Shown: in pieces, positions 35,001 to 44,237 of the stretch
Position numbering within the stretch: the stretch's first letter is position 1
How the letters are laid out: each line of letters starts with the position of its first letter
Source: Clostridiaceae bacterium
GTDB lineage: Bacteria; Bacillota; Clostridia; Clostridiales; Clostridiaceae
Direction of reading: 5' to 3'
DNA length: 64,000 nt
NCBI GenBank assembly: GCA_902363375.1
Contig: CABIZX010000002.1
Location: 310,001-374,000 of the forward strand
Position numbers and translations under genes: made by a program
The notes under the pieces: generated by a model
The model's input: the letters and a program-made list of their open reading frames with translations, nothing else
Database searches by the model: none
What the model was told of the DNA's origin: nothing

Positions 35001-38000
35001 TCTTAAAATAAAAGGATTAAATAGCTTTAATGAAGAGCAATTTATAGACTTTGAAAAGCTTACAGAACGAGGTTTTTTTGGTATATTTGGACCTACAGGT
35101 AGCGGAAAATCCACAGTATTAGATGGAATTACTTTAGCCTTGTATGGAGAGGTATCAAGAAAAAGCTCAAACTTTATAAATACTAATTGTGATAGCTTGT
35201 CATTAAGTTATACCTTTCAAATTTCAGGAGCAGAACCTAGAAGATATGTTGTAGATAGAGAGTTTAAAAGAGATAAAAAGAGCGGCAATCCAGTATCAGG
35301 AAAGTGTAAGATAGTTGATATAACATCAGAGGAGCCTATAATCTTAGCTGATAAGGTAAAGGAAGTAACTGCAACCTGTAGAGAAATTATAGGGTTAAGT
35401 TTAGATGATTTTACTAGAACTGTAGTTTTACCTCAAGGAAAGTTTAGTGAATTCTTAAAGCTAGAGGGTAGAGCAAGAAGAGATATGCTAGAGAGGTTAT
35501 TTAATCTTCAAAAGTATGGAGACAATCTTTCAGGCAAACTTAAAGCAGAGATAACTAAGGAAGAAAATAAGTATAGAGAGTTATCTGGTGAACTTAAAGG
35601 GTATGAATACATAAGTGAGGAAGTATTAAAGGAAAAAGAAGAGGAACTAAAGGTATCAACGGAAAAGTTAGAAATAGCTACTGATGAGCTAAAAAAGATA
35701 GAAAAAGATTTTAAAGATAAAGAAGAAATTTGGAAGCTAACTTTAGATATAAAGGCCTATGAAGAAAAAAAGGAAATGCTTATGGGAAAAGCTGTGCAAA
35801 TAGAAGAGTATAAGGAAAGGCTTAGAGCAGGAGAAAATGCAGCTAGAGTATTACCTTATATAGAAAGCTATGAGAGCACTATAAGAGGGTTAAAAGCTTC
35901 AAAAGATAAAGAAGAAACTTTAAAACTTAAACATGAAAAGTTAAAACTGGAGAAAGATGAGCTTGAAAACCAGTGGAATTTTTGGAGAAAAAGAAAAGAC
36001 AATGAACTACCAAACTTAAAAATTAAAGAAGAAAAAGTTAAGGAGGCCTTGGTAGAAAAGAGTAATTTAGAGGTTATAAAAAAGGACATAAATAAGTTAA
36101 AAGAGCTTACTTCAAGTTTGCAAAGTCAAGAACATAAGATGCAAGAAGAGATAATTGTTTTAGGTGAAAGAATTAGTAAGGGCGAAAATGTTATAAAAGA
36201 AACAGAAGATAGATTTGAAGATTTAAAGATAGACAGTGAATTAAAGGAAAAAGTTCAACAGGGAATTAGGCTTAATGATAAATATGAAGATTTAAAAAAT
36301 CGTATAGACAATGACAAGGCATCATTAACAAGATTAGAAAAGTCTATAAAAGAAGGTCATATAAAAGGAGAAGAATTAAAGAAAGAACTTGATAAAGGGG
36401 AAACATTTCTTAAAGAGAAAGAAAGGAAATTAGAAGAGTTAATAAATAGTTGTCCAGGAGAATCAACGGATTTATTAATTCTTCAAAGAAAGCTATCTGA
36501 GGAACAAGAAAAGTCTAGAAAATACAGTGCAGCAACGGACGAGGTTAAGAATTCAGAAGAGGCCATAGTAAGTCTAAAGGTAGCAGTAGATAAGTACAAT
36601 GAAAATAAGAAAAGTATAGAGTCTACAATTAAAGAACTAAAGGACGAAATAATGGGATTACAAGTTGAAAGTTTGGCTAATAAGCTTAGAGAAAATTTAA
36701 AGTCAGCAGAACCTTGTCCTGTTTGTGGTTCCTTAGAACATCATGTAGAAAATATAAGACATGTAGAAGATATAGATTTAAAAGAAGCAAATGAAAGATT
36801 AGAGCAATTAGAAATTCAGCTTAAAGAGATAGAAAGTAATATCACTAGAGATAGTACAAAGATTTTAAGTTTAGAGGAAAACGTAAAAGCTAGAACTCAT
36901 GATATTAAAGCTTTAGGTGATGATTTTAAAATTGAGAATTTACCAATATTAGAAGAGAAGTTCAAAGAGTTAGATAAGGCTTTAGAAAAGTATAATAAAA
37001 ATAAAGAAGGCATAGAAAACTATATAAAAACTTTAAAAGAAGAAATTTTATCTTTAGAGGGTAAGTTTAATACTATAAAATCTGTTATAGAAGAAAATGA
37101 AAAACGCTATAAAGAAATGGAATTAGAACACAATAAAAATATATTATCCTATGGTAGTTTAGAGGCTGAAATAAGAGAAATAAAGAATGATATTAAGGTA
37201 GAAGATTTTAAAGAAAAAAATGAAGAAATATTAAAAGTGGAAAAAGAGAGAGAACAGTTAGAAAATAACTTAAAAAAATATAGAAAGGCATTGGAAGGAT
37301 TAATAAATAATAAAGAAGTTCTACAGGCTAATATAAATACTATAAGAGAAAATCTAGCTAAAGAAAATTCAGCGCTTATAGAAAAAGAAAAAAATGCAGA
37401 AGAAAAAGAGCTTCAAATGAAAGCGAAAATAGGTGATGTAGATAATTTAGATGATTTATTAATAAAGCTTCAGATAGAAATAAAGAATATAGAGGACTCT
37501 TTTAATAGCTATGAAAAACAAAAAGAGATTATAGAGGAAGAGTTTAAAAGTTGTAATGAATCCTTAATAGATATCATAAGTAAGGTTAGAGAATTAGATA
37601 AGCGAGAAGTTGAAGAACGAAATCATTTAGAAGCTGCATTAAAAGAGGAAGCTTTTGAGAGCCATGAACAGGTAAAAGAAAGTTTGATTTCTAAAGAGAA
37701 AAGTGAAGATCTAAGGAAAATTATAGAAGAATATAATAATAATTTATCTAAGATTAATGGGGCAATTGAAAGTTTGATTTTAAAAATAAGTGGAAGAGAA
37801 GTGACAAGAGAAGAATGGAATAAGATTCAAGAAGAAAAGTCTATAAAAGAAGAAGAGATTAAGGGTTTAAATGAAGTAAAAATAAAGGATTCAGAGGAAG
37901 TTAATTATCTAAAGAAAAAACTATTAGAATTGAAGGAATTACTAGATAAGAAGGAAAAATTAGATCATAAGCTAGCACTTCTTGATGATTTAGAGAAGCT

Positions 38001-38481
38001 ATTCAAGGGTAAAAAGTTTGTAGAGTTTGTAGCAGCAACTAGGCTTAAGTATGTATCTATGGAAGCATCTAAAAGACTTAAGGAAATTACTAGTGGAACT
38101 TACGGTTTAGAAGTTGATGAAAATGGAAAATTTATAATAAGAGATTATAAAAATGGTGGTGCAGAAAGAGATGCATCTACTCTATCAGGTGGAGAAACCT
38201 TCTTAACATCCTTATCTTTAGCATTAGCCCTATCTTCAGAAATTCAGCTTAAGGGAACAGCTCCCCTTGAATTATTCTTCTTAGACGAGGGCTTCGGAAC
38301 CTTAGATGATAATTTATTAGAAGTAGTTATGAGTTCACTAGAGAGAATTCATAATGATAAGCTTAAAGTAGGAATAATAAGTCACGTAGAATCTATAAAA
38401 AATAGAGTGCCAGTGAAATTAGTTCTTACTCCAGCAGAAGCAGGTAGAGGTGGAAGTAAGGTTAGAATCGAAAGAAGTTAA
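34987..38481 (+). CDS. sbcC: Nuclease SbcCD subunit C (SMC-like ATPase)
   Basis: 1164 residues from the ATG 8 nt after GGAGG. Walker A is GPTGSGKST near residue 35. Two long coiled coils, very rich in Lys and Glu, flank a zinc hook CPVCG at Cys577 and Cys580, close to the protein's midpoint. The C-terminal lobe has STLSGGETFLTSLSLALALSS and the Walker B LELFFLDEGFGTLDD. It forms an ATP-driven clamp for SbcD in DNA-end processing. A longer start at 34972 would place the ribosome site inside the gene and was not used. Confidence 0.95.
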   Translation: MKPISLKIKGLNSFNEEQFIDFEKLTERGFFGIFGPTGSGKSTVLDGITLALYGEVSRKSSNFINTNCDSLSLSYTFQISGAEPRRYVVDREFKRDKKSGNPVSGKCKIVDITSEEPIILADKVKEVTATCREIIGLSLDDFTRTVVLPQGKFSEFLKLEGRARRDMLERLFNLQKYGDNLSGKLKAEITKEENKYRELSGELKGYEYISEEVLKEKEEELKVSTEKLEIATDELKKIEKDFKDKEEIWKLTLDIKAYEEKKEMLMGKAVQIEEYKERLRAGENAARVLPYIESYESTIRGLKASKDKEETLKLKHEKLKLEKDELENQWNFWRKRKDNELPNLKIKEEKVKEALVEKSNLEVIKKDINKLKELTSSLQSQEHKMQEEIIVLGERISKGENVIKETEDRFEDLKIDSELKEKVQQGIRLNDKYEDLKNRIDNDKASLTRLEKSIKEGHIKGEELKKELDKGETFLKEKERKLEELINSCPGESTDLLILQRKLSEEQEKSRKYSAATDEVKNSEEAIVSLKVAVDKYNENKKSIESTIKELKDEIMGLQVESLANKLRENLKSAEPCPVCGSLEHHVENIRHVEDIDLKEANERLEQLEIQLKEIESNITRDSTKILSLEENVKARTHDIKALGDDFKIENLPILEEKFKELDKALEKYNKNKEGIENYIKTLKEEILSLEGKFNTIKSVIEENEKRYKEMELEHNKNILSYGSLEAEIREIKNDIKVEDFKEKNEEILKVEKEREQLENNLKKYRKALEGLINNKEVLQANINTIRENLAKENSALIEKEKNAEEKELQMKAKIGDVDNLDDLLIKLQIEIKNIEDSFNSYEKQKEIIEEEFKSCNESLIDIISKVRELDKREVEERNHLEAALKEEAFESHEQVKESLISKEKSEDLRKIIEEYNNNLSKINGAIESLILKISGREVTREEWNKIQEEKSIKEEEIKGLNEVKIKDSEEVNYLKKKLLELKELLDKKEKLDHKLALLDDLEKLFKGKKFVEFVAATRLKYVSMEASKRLKEITSGTYGLEVDENGKFIIRDYKNGGAERDASTLSGGETFLTSLSLALALSSEIQLKGTAPLELFFLDEGFGTLDDNLLEVVMSSLERIHNDKLKVGIISHVESIKNRVPVKLVLTPAEAGRGGSKVRIERS

Positions 38482-38641
38482 TTGCAACAATGATTTTTAA
38501 TGTTATAATAGATTATTGGCATTAAGAGAAATGTAAATGAGTATACAACTTAAAAGAAGAAATTTTAAAGTCAGAAGTGGTAAAATTTATTAAACACAAA
38601 CTCTATATATGGCAAAATAAATGTGTAAAGTGAGAAAATAT

Positions 38642-39055
38642 ATGAGATATGAGAGACTGGAAAAGCAGATAAATAGAATAGATAACGATATTGATTCTAT
38701 GGGAGTAGCAAAGAAGTATTTATCAAATGTTGATGAGATTAACCAGGTAATTAAAGAACTGAATGAGAAAAGAATAGAGCTTGCAAATGAGTTGTACTTT
38801 GAAGATCATTCATCTTATGCACAATGCTGTATAGAGATAAGTAATGTAATTGATAAGCCACTTGGTCAAGAAGAACAAGCTGAATTACTTGAGACGATAA
38901 AAGAAATCTTTGGAAGAAAGTCTCCAAATGTAAGTAAAAAGAGTCATGGACTTAATGCTTGGCTTAAAGAACTTGACATAGTGTACAAATGGATTGAAAA
39001 AGAAAATGAAGATTGGGCTACTCTAATAATAATGGGATTCGGATTACATGAGTAA
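38642..39055 (+). CDS. Hypothetical helical protein
   Basis: 137 residues from ATG 38642 (MRYERLEKQINRIDNDID); an ATG at 38621 would add seven residues. Neither has a strong ribosome binding site. The protein is acidic and soluble, predicted mostly helical, with a heptad-like N-terminal third. It has one Cys pair (AQCCIE) and a C-terminal WLKELDIVYKWIEKENEDWATLI segment with regularly spaced aromatics. I do not recognise the family. The gap after sbcC is 160 bases and no terminator was seen there, so it may be read from the sbcDC transcript. Confidence 0.6.
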   Translation: MRYERLEKQINRIDNDIDSMGVAKKYLSNVDEINQVIKELNEKRIELANELYFEDHSSYAQCCIEISNVIDKPLGQEEQAELLETIKEIFGRKSPNVSKKSHGLNAWLKELDIVYKWIEKENEDWATLIIMGFGLHE

Positions 39056-39174
39056 AATTTTTAATTAAATTGTTAAGAAGTTAGTATTAATCTTGAGCTT
39101 TGATATTTAGTTACTAAAAGTAATCCCACTGAATATATATGTATATATAACTTATATTAAGAGGAGGATATGGA

Positions 39175-39465
39175 ATGGAAGGTAAATATTATATTTCAAT
39201 GCAAACTCCTATGGGATTAGAAAAAGGAACAATAGAATTTGTAGTAAATGGAAATAGGCTTAGTGGTACTTTAATAGCTAAGGGCGTAACTAGCACTTTC
39301 TATGGAGGAACTGTAAGGGGAAACGAATTTGAATTTTCCGGAGAACTAAAAAAAATGATAGCAAGAATAGCCTATACTGCTGAAGGAAGAGTTGAAGGTA
39401 ATAATTTGACTGCAATAGTATATTCGAAATTTGGAAACTTTACAGTTAAAGGTACGAGGATATAA
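39175..39465 (+). CDS. Small beta-rich hypothetical protein
   Basis: 96 residues with alternating hydrophobic and polar residues and many Gly turns (GKYYISMQTPMG, NRLSGTLIAKG, GGTVRGNEFEFSGELK, VEGNNLTAIVYSKFG). This suggests an antiparallel beta barrel or sandwich. There is no signal peptide, cysteine or charged catalytic cluster. A strong AGAGGAGG site precedes the ATG and a terminator follows within 25 bases. Similar small beta proteins occur in clostridia beside redox genes, but I cannot name the family. Confidence 0.72.
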   Translation: MEGKYYISMQTPMGLEKGTIEFVVNGNRLSGTLIAKGVTSTFYGGTVRGNEFEFSGELKKMIARIAYTAEGRVEGNNLTAIVYSKFGNFTVKGTRI

Positions 39466-39487
39466 ATATATGTATTAAATATAGTGA

Positions 39488-39523
39488 AATACAGATTAAT
39501 TTTTATATTAATCTGTATTTTTC
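39488..39523 (+). terminator. Intrinsic terminator
   Basis: AAATACAGATTAAT and ATTAATCTGTATTTTT with a 6-nt loop. Confidence 0.88.
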
Positions 39524-39533
39524 AACTTTTATA

Positions 39534-39562
39534 TTGACGAAACAAGTATATTTGTATATTAT
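39534..39562 (+). promoter_or_regulatory. Promoter of the glnS T-box leader
   Basis: TTGACG, exactly 17 nt, TATTAT. The transcript would start just before the T-box Stem I. Confidence 0.75.
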
Positions 39563-39589
39563 AGATAATAATATTAATAATAGCTATGA

Positions 39590-39906
39590 TGAGAAGAGTA
39601 GATATTTAATTTCTTTTACAGAGAGCTCCAGATGCTGAAAAGGAGTAAAGAAGTAACTGTCGAAACAAGCCTCTGAGCTTCATACGGATTCTTTAAAAGG
39701 TGAAATAGAAACTTTAATATATTTAATTTCTATATTTTAAGGATGATGCTATGACGTAGGTCTACGTTATAAGACTAGAGTATAAGTATTACAAAATACC
39801 GTACTTGATGAGATAGATATGGTAACATATCTATGAATTTAGGTGGCAACGCGAAGATATAACTCTCGCCCTAAGGACTATAACAGGTCCTAGGGCGGGA
39901 GTTTTT
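39590..39906 (+). promoter_or_regulatory. T-box leader with Gln specifier
   Basis: The AGAGAG of Stem I (about 39620) pairs through AGCTC-CAGA with TCTGAGCT. Just before that 3' arm the specifier reads CAA (39666-39668), a glutamine codon. The T-box itself is AGGTGGCAACGCG (39841-39853). Its TGGC would pair with a G-CCA acceptor end, and tRNA-Gln in Firmicutes has discriminator G. The strong terminator (39861-39906, AACTCTCGCCCTA stem plus T5) is the off state. Uncharged tRNA-Gln should allow transcription into glnS. Confidence 0.93.
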
Positions 39907-39908
39907 AG

Positions 39909-40043
39909 TTTTCACTCCAAATTTTATATTTGGCTAAGTGAAAACTACTCATTCGAACGCATGTGAGAAGGAGTTTCCTTGCGAGCAAAGTGAGAAAGTT
40001 GCTTCAGTAACATTACTCCAATTTTATATTTGCTAAGTGAAAA
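39909..40043 (+). repeat. Two copies of a short hairpin element between T-box and glnS
   Basis: Copy A (39914-39944) and copy B (40015-40043) share ACTCC-AA-TTTTATATTTG-GCTAAGTGAAAA with small gaps. In copy A the outer TTTTCACT/AGTGAAAA and inner CCAAA/TTTGG arms fold into a hairpin. The 70 bases between contain TTGCGAGCAAAGTGAGAAAG, similar to a segment near 46693. The function is unknown; it lengthens the glnS leader after the terminator. Confidence 0.6.
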
Positions 40044-40129
40044 AGAGTTTTAAACTTTAAAATAAAATTTACAAAAAATAGGAGGTGAATTTAGTAAAGT
40101 TAAAATAAAGATGACTTTGCTAAGATGAT

Positions 40130-41782
40130 ATGTGTAATGAAAATAGTTCTTTAAATTTTGTGGATAGACTTGTTAAAGAGGATATTAATGAAGGAAGATG
40201 TAATGAAATTCATACTCGTTTTCCTCCAGAGCCTAATGGGTATCTTCATATAGGAAGTGCATATGCAATTAATATAAGTTATGGTATTGCTAAAAAGTAT
40301 AATGGAAAATTTAACTTAAGATTTGATGATACAAATCCAGGTAAAGAAGATCATGAATACGTAGATGCAATTAAAGAAGATATGAAATGGATGGGCTTTG
40401 ATTATGAAGATAGACTTTTCTATGGTTCAGATTACAATGAAAAGATTTATGAATATGCTATATATTTAATAAAAAAAGGAAAAGCCTATGTATGCAATTT
40501 AACGCCAGATGAGGTAAGAGAATATAGGGGAACATTAACGACGCCAGGTAAGAATAGCCCATATAGAGATAGAACTGTAGAAGAAAACCTAGAATTATTT
40601 GAGAAAATGAAATCAGGTGAATTTAAAGAGGGAGAGGCAGTTTTAAGAGCTAAGATAGATATGGCAAGTCCTAATATAAATATGAGAGATCCAGTTATCT
40701 ATAGAATATCCTATACTCCACATTACAAGACAGGCGATCAGTGGTGTATATATCCTATGTATGATTATGCACATCCAATCCAAGATTATATAGAGGGAAT
40801 TTCACATTCATTATGTTCTAATGAATTTAAAGACCATAGACCACTTTATGAGTGGGTTTTAAATGAATTAGATTTAAAAAGTCCAAAGCCAAGGCAAATT
40901 GAGTTTGGAAGAATGAATTTAAGTGGAGTTGTAACAAGCAAGAGATATTTAAAAATGCTAGTGGCTAGTGGTGAATTAGATGGATGGGATGATCCAAGGC
41001 TTCCAACTTTAAAAGGAATGAGAAGAAGAGGATATACTAGGGAAGCAATTCTAGATTTCTTAGGAGAAATTGGAGTTGCTAAAGCTGATACCTTAGTAGA
41101 TGTAGCTATGCTTGAAAATGCTTTAAGACAAGATTTAAAATTAAAGGTACCGTCTGTTATGGCTGTACTTGACCCAATAAAGGTTGTAATTACAAATTTA
41201 CCTGAAGACCATTTAGAGTATTTAACTATAGCAAATAACGGAGAAAATGAAAAATTAGGTAATAGAGAGATGCCATTTACTAGAGAGCTATATATAGAAA
41301 GGGAAGATTTTAGTGAAAATCCACCTAAAAAGTACAATAGATTAATTTTAGATGGTGAGGTTAGACTTAAGGGAGCTTACTTTATAAAGTGCAATGAGAT
41401 TATTAAAAATGAAGCTGGAGAAATAGTAGAGATTAGATGTACCTATGATCCTGAAACTAAGAGTGGTAGTGGATTTACAGGAAGAAAGGTTAAGGGAACT
41501 ATTCATTGGGTAAGTGCAAAATATGGAGTACCTTGTGAAGTTAGATTATTTGAAAATCTATTTAATGAAACCCCTTCTGGAGATAACTTATTTGAGTTTA
41601 TAAATAGAAATTCTTTAGAAGTAAAGAAAAATGCTGTAATTGAACCGTCTGCACTCAGATTAAATGAAGAAGGCAGATTTCAATTCATGAGACATGGCTA
41701 TTTTATAAGAGATTCTAAGTTATCTAAAGATAAGTTAGTATTTAATAGAACAGTATCATTAAAAAGTTCTTATAAAAAATAA
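40130..41782 (+). CDS. glnS: Glutaminyl-tRNA synthetase
   Basis: 550 residues, close to E. coli GlnS (554). The class I signature is TRFPPEPNGYLHIGS; NLRFDDTNPGKEDHEYVDAIKEDMKWMGF is diagnostic of GlnS/GltX. The non-discriminating GltX class is excluded by YPMYDYAHPIQDYIEGISHSLCS-type residues and the C-terminal anticodon beta barrels. The KMSKS equivalent is VTSKRYL. It charges tRNA-Gln directly, bypassing the GatCAB route. In-frame stops force a start at or after 40124; the only ATG there has no good ribosome site, while GGAGGTG sits 43 bases upstream. Confidence 0.95.
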   Translation: MCNENSSLNFVDRLVKEDINEGRCNEIHTRFPPEPNGYLHIGSAYAINISYGIAKKYNGKFNLRFDDTNPGKEDHEYVDAIKEDMKWMGFDYEDRLFYGSDYNEKIYEYAIYLIKKGKAYVCNLTPDEVREYRGTLTTPGKNSPYRDRTVEENLELFEKMKSGEFKEGEAVLRAKIDMASPNINMRDPVIYRISYTPHYKTGDQWCIYPMYDYAHPIQDYIEGISHSLCSNEFKDHRPLYEWVLNELDLKSPKPRQIEFGRMNLSGVVTSKRYLKMLVASGELDGWDDPRLPTLKGMRRRGYTREAILDFLGEIGVAKADTLVDVAMLENALRQDLKLKVPSVMAVLDPIKVVITNLPEDHLEYLTIANNGENEKLGNREMPFTRELYIEREDFSENPPKKYNRLILDGEVRLKGAYFIKCNEIIKNEAGEIVEIRCTYDPETKSGSGFTGRKVKGTIHWVSAKYGVPCEVRLFENLFNETPSGDNLFEFINRNSLEVKKNAVIEPSALRLNEEGRFQFMRHGYFIRDSKLSKDKLVFNRTVSLKSSYKK

Positions 41783-41886
41783 GTAGAATTTTTTTTAGCT
41801 AGGTAAATATTAAAGTACTCTCAACATTTAATATAATAATATGATTTATATTATGTTAAAGGATTTAATTAATTATAGTAGTATGA

Positions 41887-41925
41887 AAAATAGCTCAAGG
41901 ATTTTATTTTCCTTGAGCCATTTTT
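41887..41925. terminator. Bidirectional terminator
   Basis: GCTCAAGG and CCTTGAGC around a T-rich loop, with A- and T-rich flanks on both sides, between glnS and the convergent CofE-like gene. Confidence 0.8.
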
Positions 41926-41955
41926 ATATAATTAGAATAAGAAATTGCATTCTTT

Positions 41956-43146
41956 TTATTTAGTATAGTTATCGAAATAACCTTGGATAAATATGATTGG
42001 AGTACCCTTATCGCCACTTCCAGAAGTTAAATCTGATAATGAACCTATAAGGTCTGTAAGTCTTCTTGGAGTAGTACCTTGTGACTCCATAGCACCAACT
42101 AAATCAACTTCTTTATTTTTAATATATTCAGAGATAGCAGCTTTAAGTTCGTCTCCTTTTAAATCAGCAAAGTTATTATCAGCAAGATATTTTAACTTAA
42201 CCTCATTTGGAGTACCTTCAAGACCAGTAGTATAAGCTGGAGATACAACTGGGTCAGCTAGTTCCCAAATCTTACCTACAGGATCTTTAAATGCTCCATC
42301 TCCATAAATCATAACTTCAACTGTTTTTCCAGTTTTCTCTTTAATTGCAGCTTGTATATTATCAACTACTGGCTGACAATTACGAGGGAAAAGTTTAACA
42401 GTTTCTTCAGTAGATTTATTTGAACCTAAAAGTCCGTAAGCTTCATTGAAGCCACTTCCATCAATAGATTCAGATAAAATGTCATCAAGACTATAAATTT
42501 TTTCTCCACCATTTGCTTTTAATATTTTCTTAGTTCTAAATCTAGTATGTATATCACAAGTAAGAACACTCTTTGTATACTCTAAGATAGTTTTTGGATT
42601 ATTTGAAAATATAACTTCACACTCAACTCCATAGCTTTCAACTAGAGATTTATAATACTCAATATAGTCAACTCCAGTGAAAGTATGTTTATTAAACCCA
42701 AAATGCTCACGGAATTGTTTTTCAGTTAAAACATCAGTCCAAGGATTAACTCCTTTTTCATCAAGAATATCTAAGTCTACTAAGTGGTTACCTACTTCAT
42801 CAGAAGGATAGCTAAGCATTAAAACAATTTTTTTAGCTCCTTTTGCAATACCACGAAGACATATAGCAAAACGGTTACGGCTTAATATAGGGAAGATTAC
42901 TCCTATAGTATCATCACCAAATTTTGAATTTATATCTTTAGCTATATTATCAATAGTTGCATAGTTACCCTGAGCACGAGCAACTACAGATTCAGTTACA
43001 GTAATTATATCTTTATCATTAATTGAGAAACCTTCTACTTTAGCAGCATTTAATACGCTATCTACAACGATCTCTTCAATATTATCTCCTTTGTTTATAA
43101 TTGGGCAACGAAGTCCTCTAACAACAGTTCCAACGACTCTTTCCAA
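41956..43146 (-). CDS. CofE-like (F420 gamma-glutamyl ligase family) protein
   Basis: About 396 residues. The N-terminal RVVGTVVRGLRCPIINKGDN and ITVTESVVARAQGNY match the CofE family PF01996, as do SRNRFAICLRGIAKGAKKIVLMLSYPSDEVGN and the C-terminal IYGDGAFKDPVGKIWELADP. CofE adds glutamate to coenzyme F420-0 in methanogens and actinobacteria. Clostridia are not known to make F420, so the real substrate is unknown. I prefer TTG 43146, 9 nt after AAGGAG; an ATG at 43164 lies upstream of that site. It is divergent from a LysR gene, which may control it. Confidence 0.8.
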   Translation of the reverse strand: MERVVGTVVRGLRCPIINKGDNIEEIVVDSVLNAAKVEGFSINDKDIITVTESVVARAQGNYATIDNIAKDINSKFGDDTIGVIFPILSRNRFAICLRGIAKGAKKIVLMLSYPSDEVGNHLVDLDILDEKGVNPWTDVLTEKQFREHFGFNKHTFTGVDYIEYYKSLVESYGVECEVIFSNNPKTILEYTKSVLTCDIHTRFRTKKILKANGGEKIYSLDDILSESIDGSGFNEAYGLLGSNKSTEETVKLFPRNCQPVVDNIQAAIKEKTGKTVEVMIYGDGAFKDPVGKIWELADPVVSPAYTTGLEGTPNEVKLKYLADNNFADLKGDELKAAISEYIKNKEVDLVGAMESQGTTPRRLTDLIGSLSDLTSGSGDKGTPIIFIQGYFDNYTK

Positions 43147-43266
43147 TTGTAACATCTCCTTCATATAAAAATATTTTAATTTTTAAGGCTTACTATTGTA
43201 ATATACACTATTTTAATGGTATAAGTAAAATAAATAGATTGAATAATGGGTATAAGGAGTACTTAT

Positions 43267-44151
43267 ATGGTAAGTAAATTAGATTTATATAAAGTGTTTT
43301 GTATGGTAGGAAAACATGAAAGTTTTTCAAAAGCTGCTAAGGAGTTATATATGACTCAGCCGGCAGTAAGTCAAGCAATTATGCAATTAGAAAGAGAATT
43401 AGATATTAGACTTTTTACCAGAACCTCTAAAGGAGTTATTCTTACTAACGAAGGACAGTTACTATTTGAGTATGCAAGTTCTGCTATGAACTTAATTAAT
43501 GTTGGAGAAGAAAAACTTTTAAAAATAAAAAATGTTATGATAGGAGATTTAAAGATTGGAGTAGGAGATACAATATCAAGATATTTTCTTCTTCCATATT
43601 TAGAAAAATTCCACAAGGAATATCCTAATATCAAATTTAAGATAAAAAATGCTACTACCTTAGAGTTATGTGCTAGTGTAAAATCAGGGGAAGTTGATAT
43701 TGCAATTTGTAATTTTCCTCTTGAAGATTCTGCTTTAGAGCTTAAAGAATGTATGTATATTCATGATATATTTGTTTGTGGTGAAAAATATAAAGAAATA
43801 TGCTCTAAGCCTATAAGTTTAGAAGAAATTTCAAAACTACCTCTGATACTATTGGAAACAAAATCTATATCAAGACAGTATATAGAAAAATATATGTTAT
43901 CTCAAGGAATTAAGATTAATGCGGAGACTGAATTAGGTTCTTATGATTTATTATTGGAGTTTGCAAGAATAAACTTAGGAATAGCCTGTGTTATCAAAGA
44001 ATTTTCAAAGGAATATTTAGAAAAAAATATAGTATATGAAGTAAAATTAAAGGAAGATATACCTAAAAGGAGTATAGGACTTTGCTTTTTAAAAAGTGTA
44101 TCTCTATCTCCAGCAGCTACAAAATTTATTGAGATATTAGAGGGAAAATAG
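43267..44151 (+). CDS. LysR-family transcriptional regulator
   Basis: 294 residues from the ATG six bases after AAGGAG. The N-terminal winged HTH (about 3-62) is typical: LYKVFCMVGKHESFSKAAKELYMTQPAVSQAIMQLERELDIRLFTRTSKGV. A substrate-binding domain from about residue 90 includes LKIGVGDTISRYFLLPYLEKFHKEYPNIKF. Divergent LysR genes normally control their neighbour, here the CofE-like gene 120 bases away; that would hint at the effector's link to an amino-acid or cofactor pathway. A terminator follows. Confidence 0.93.
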   Translation: MVSKLDLYKVFCMVGKHESFSKAAKELYMTQPAVSQAIMQLERELDIRLFTRTSKGVILTNEGQLLFEYASSAMNLINVGEEKLLKIKNVMIGDLKIGVGDTISRYFLLPYLEKFHKEYPNIKFKIKNATTLELCASVKSGEVDIAICNFPLEDSALELKECMYIHDIFVCGEKYKEICSKPISLEEISKLPLILLETKSISRQYIEKYMLSQGIKINAETELGSYDLLLEFARINLGIACVIKEFSKEYLEKNIVYEVKLKEDIPKRSIGLCFLKSVSLSPAATKFIEILEGK

Positions 44152-44170
44152 GCAAATAGTAAGTAGGTAA

Positions 44171-44228
44171 AAAATGCCCTAAGAGATTTAAACATAAAAA
44201 TTACTTATATCTTATAGGGCATTTTATA
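44171..44228. terminator. Terminator after the LysR gene
   Basis: AAAATGCCCTA and TAGGGCATTTT arms separated by an AT-rich 35-nt stretch with a further AGAT/ATCT pairing. It may also serve the short convergent gene that follows. Confidence 0.72.
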
Positions 44229-44237
44229 CTTTATTAA

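Noticed and set aside
40846..41337. 163-codon open frame antisense to glnS
   Set aside because: Same reasoning: shadow of a conserved gene, no ribosome site, low-complexity translation.
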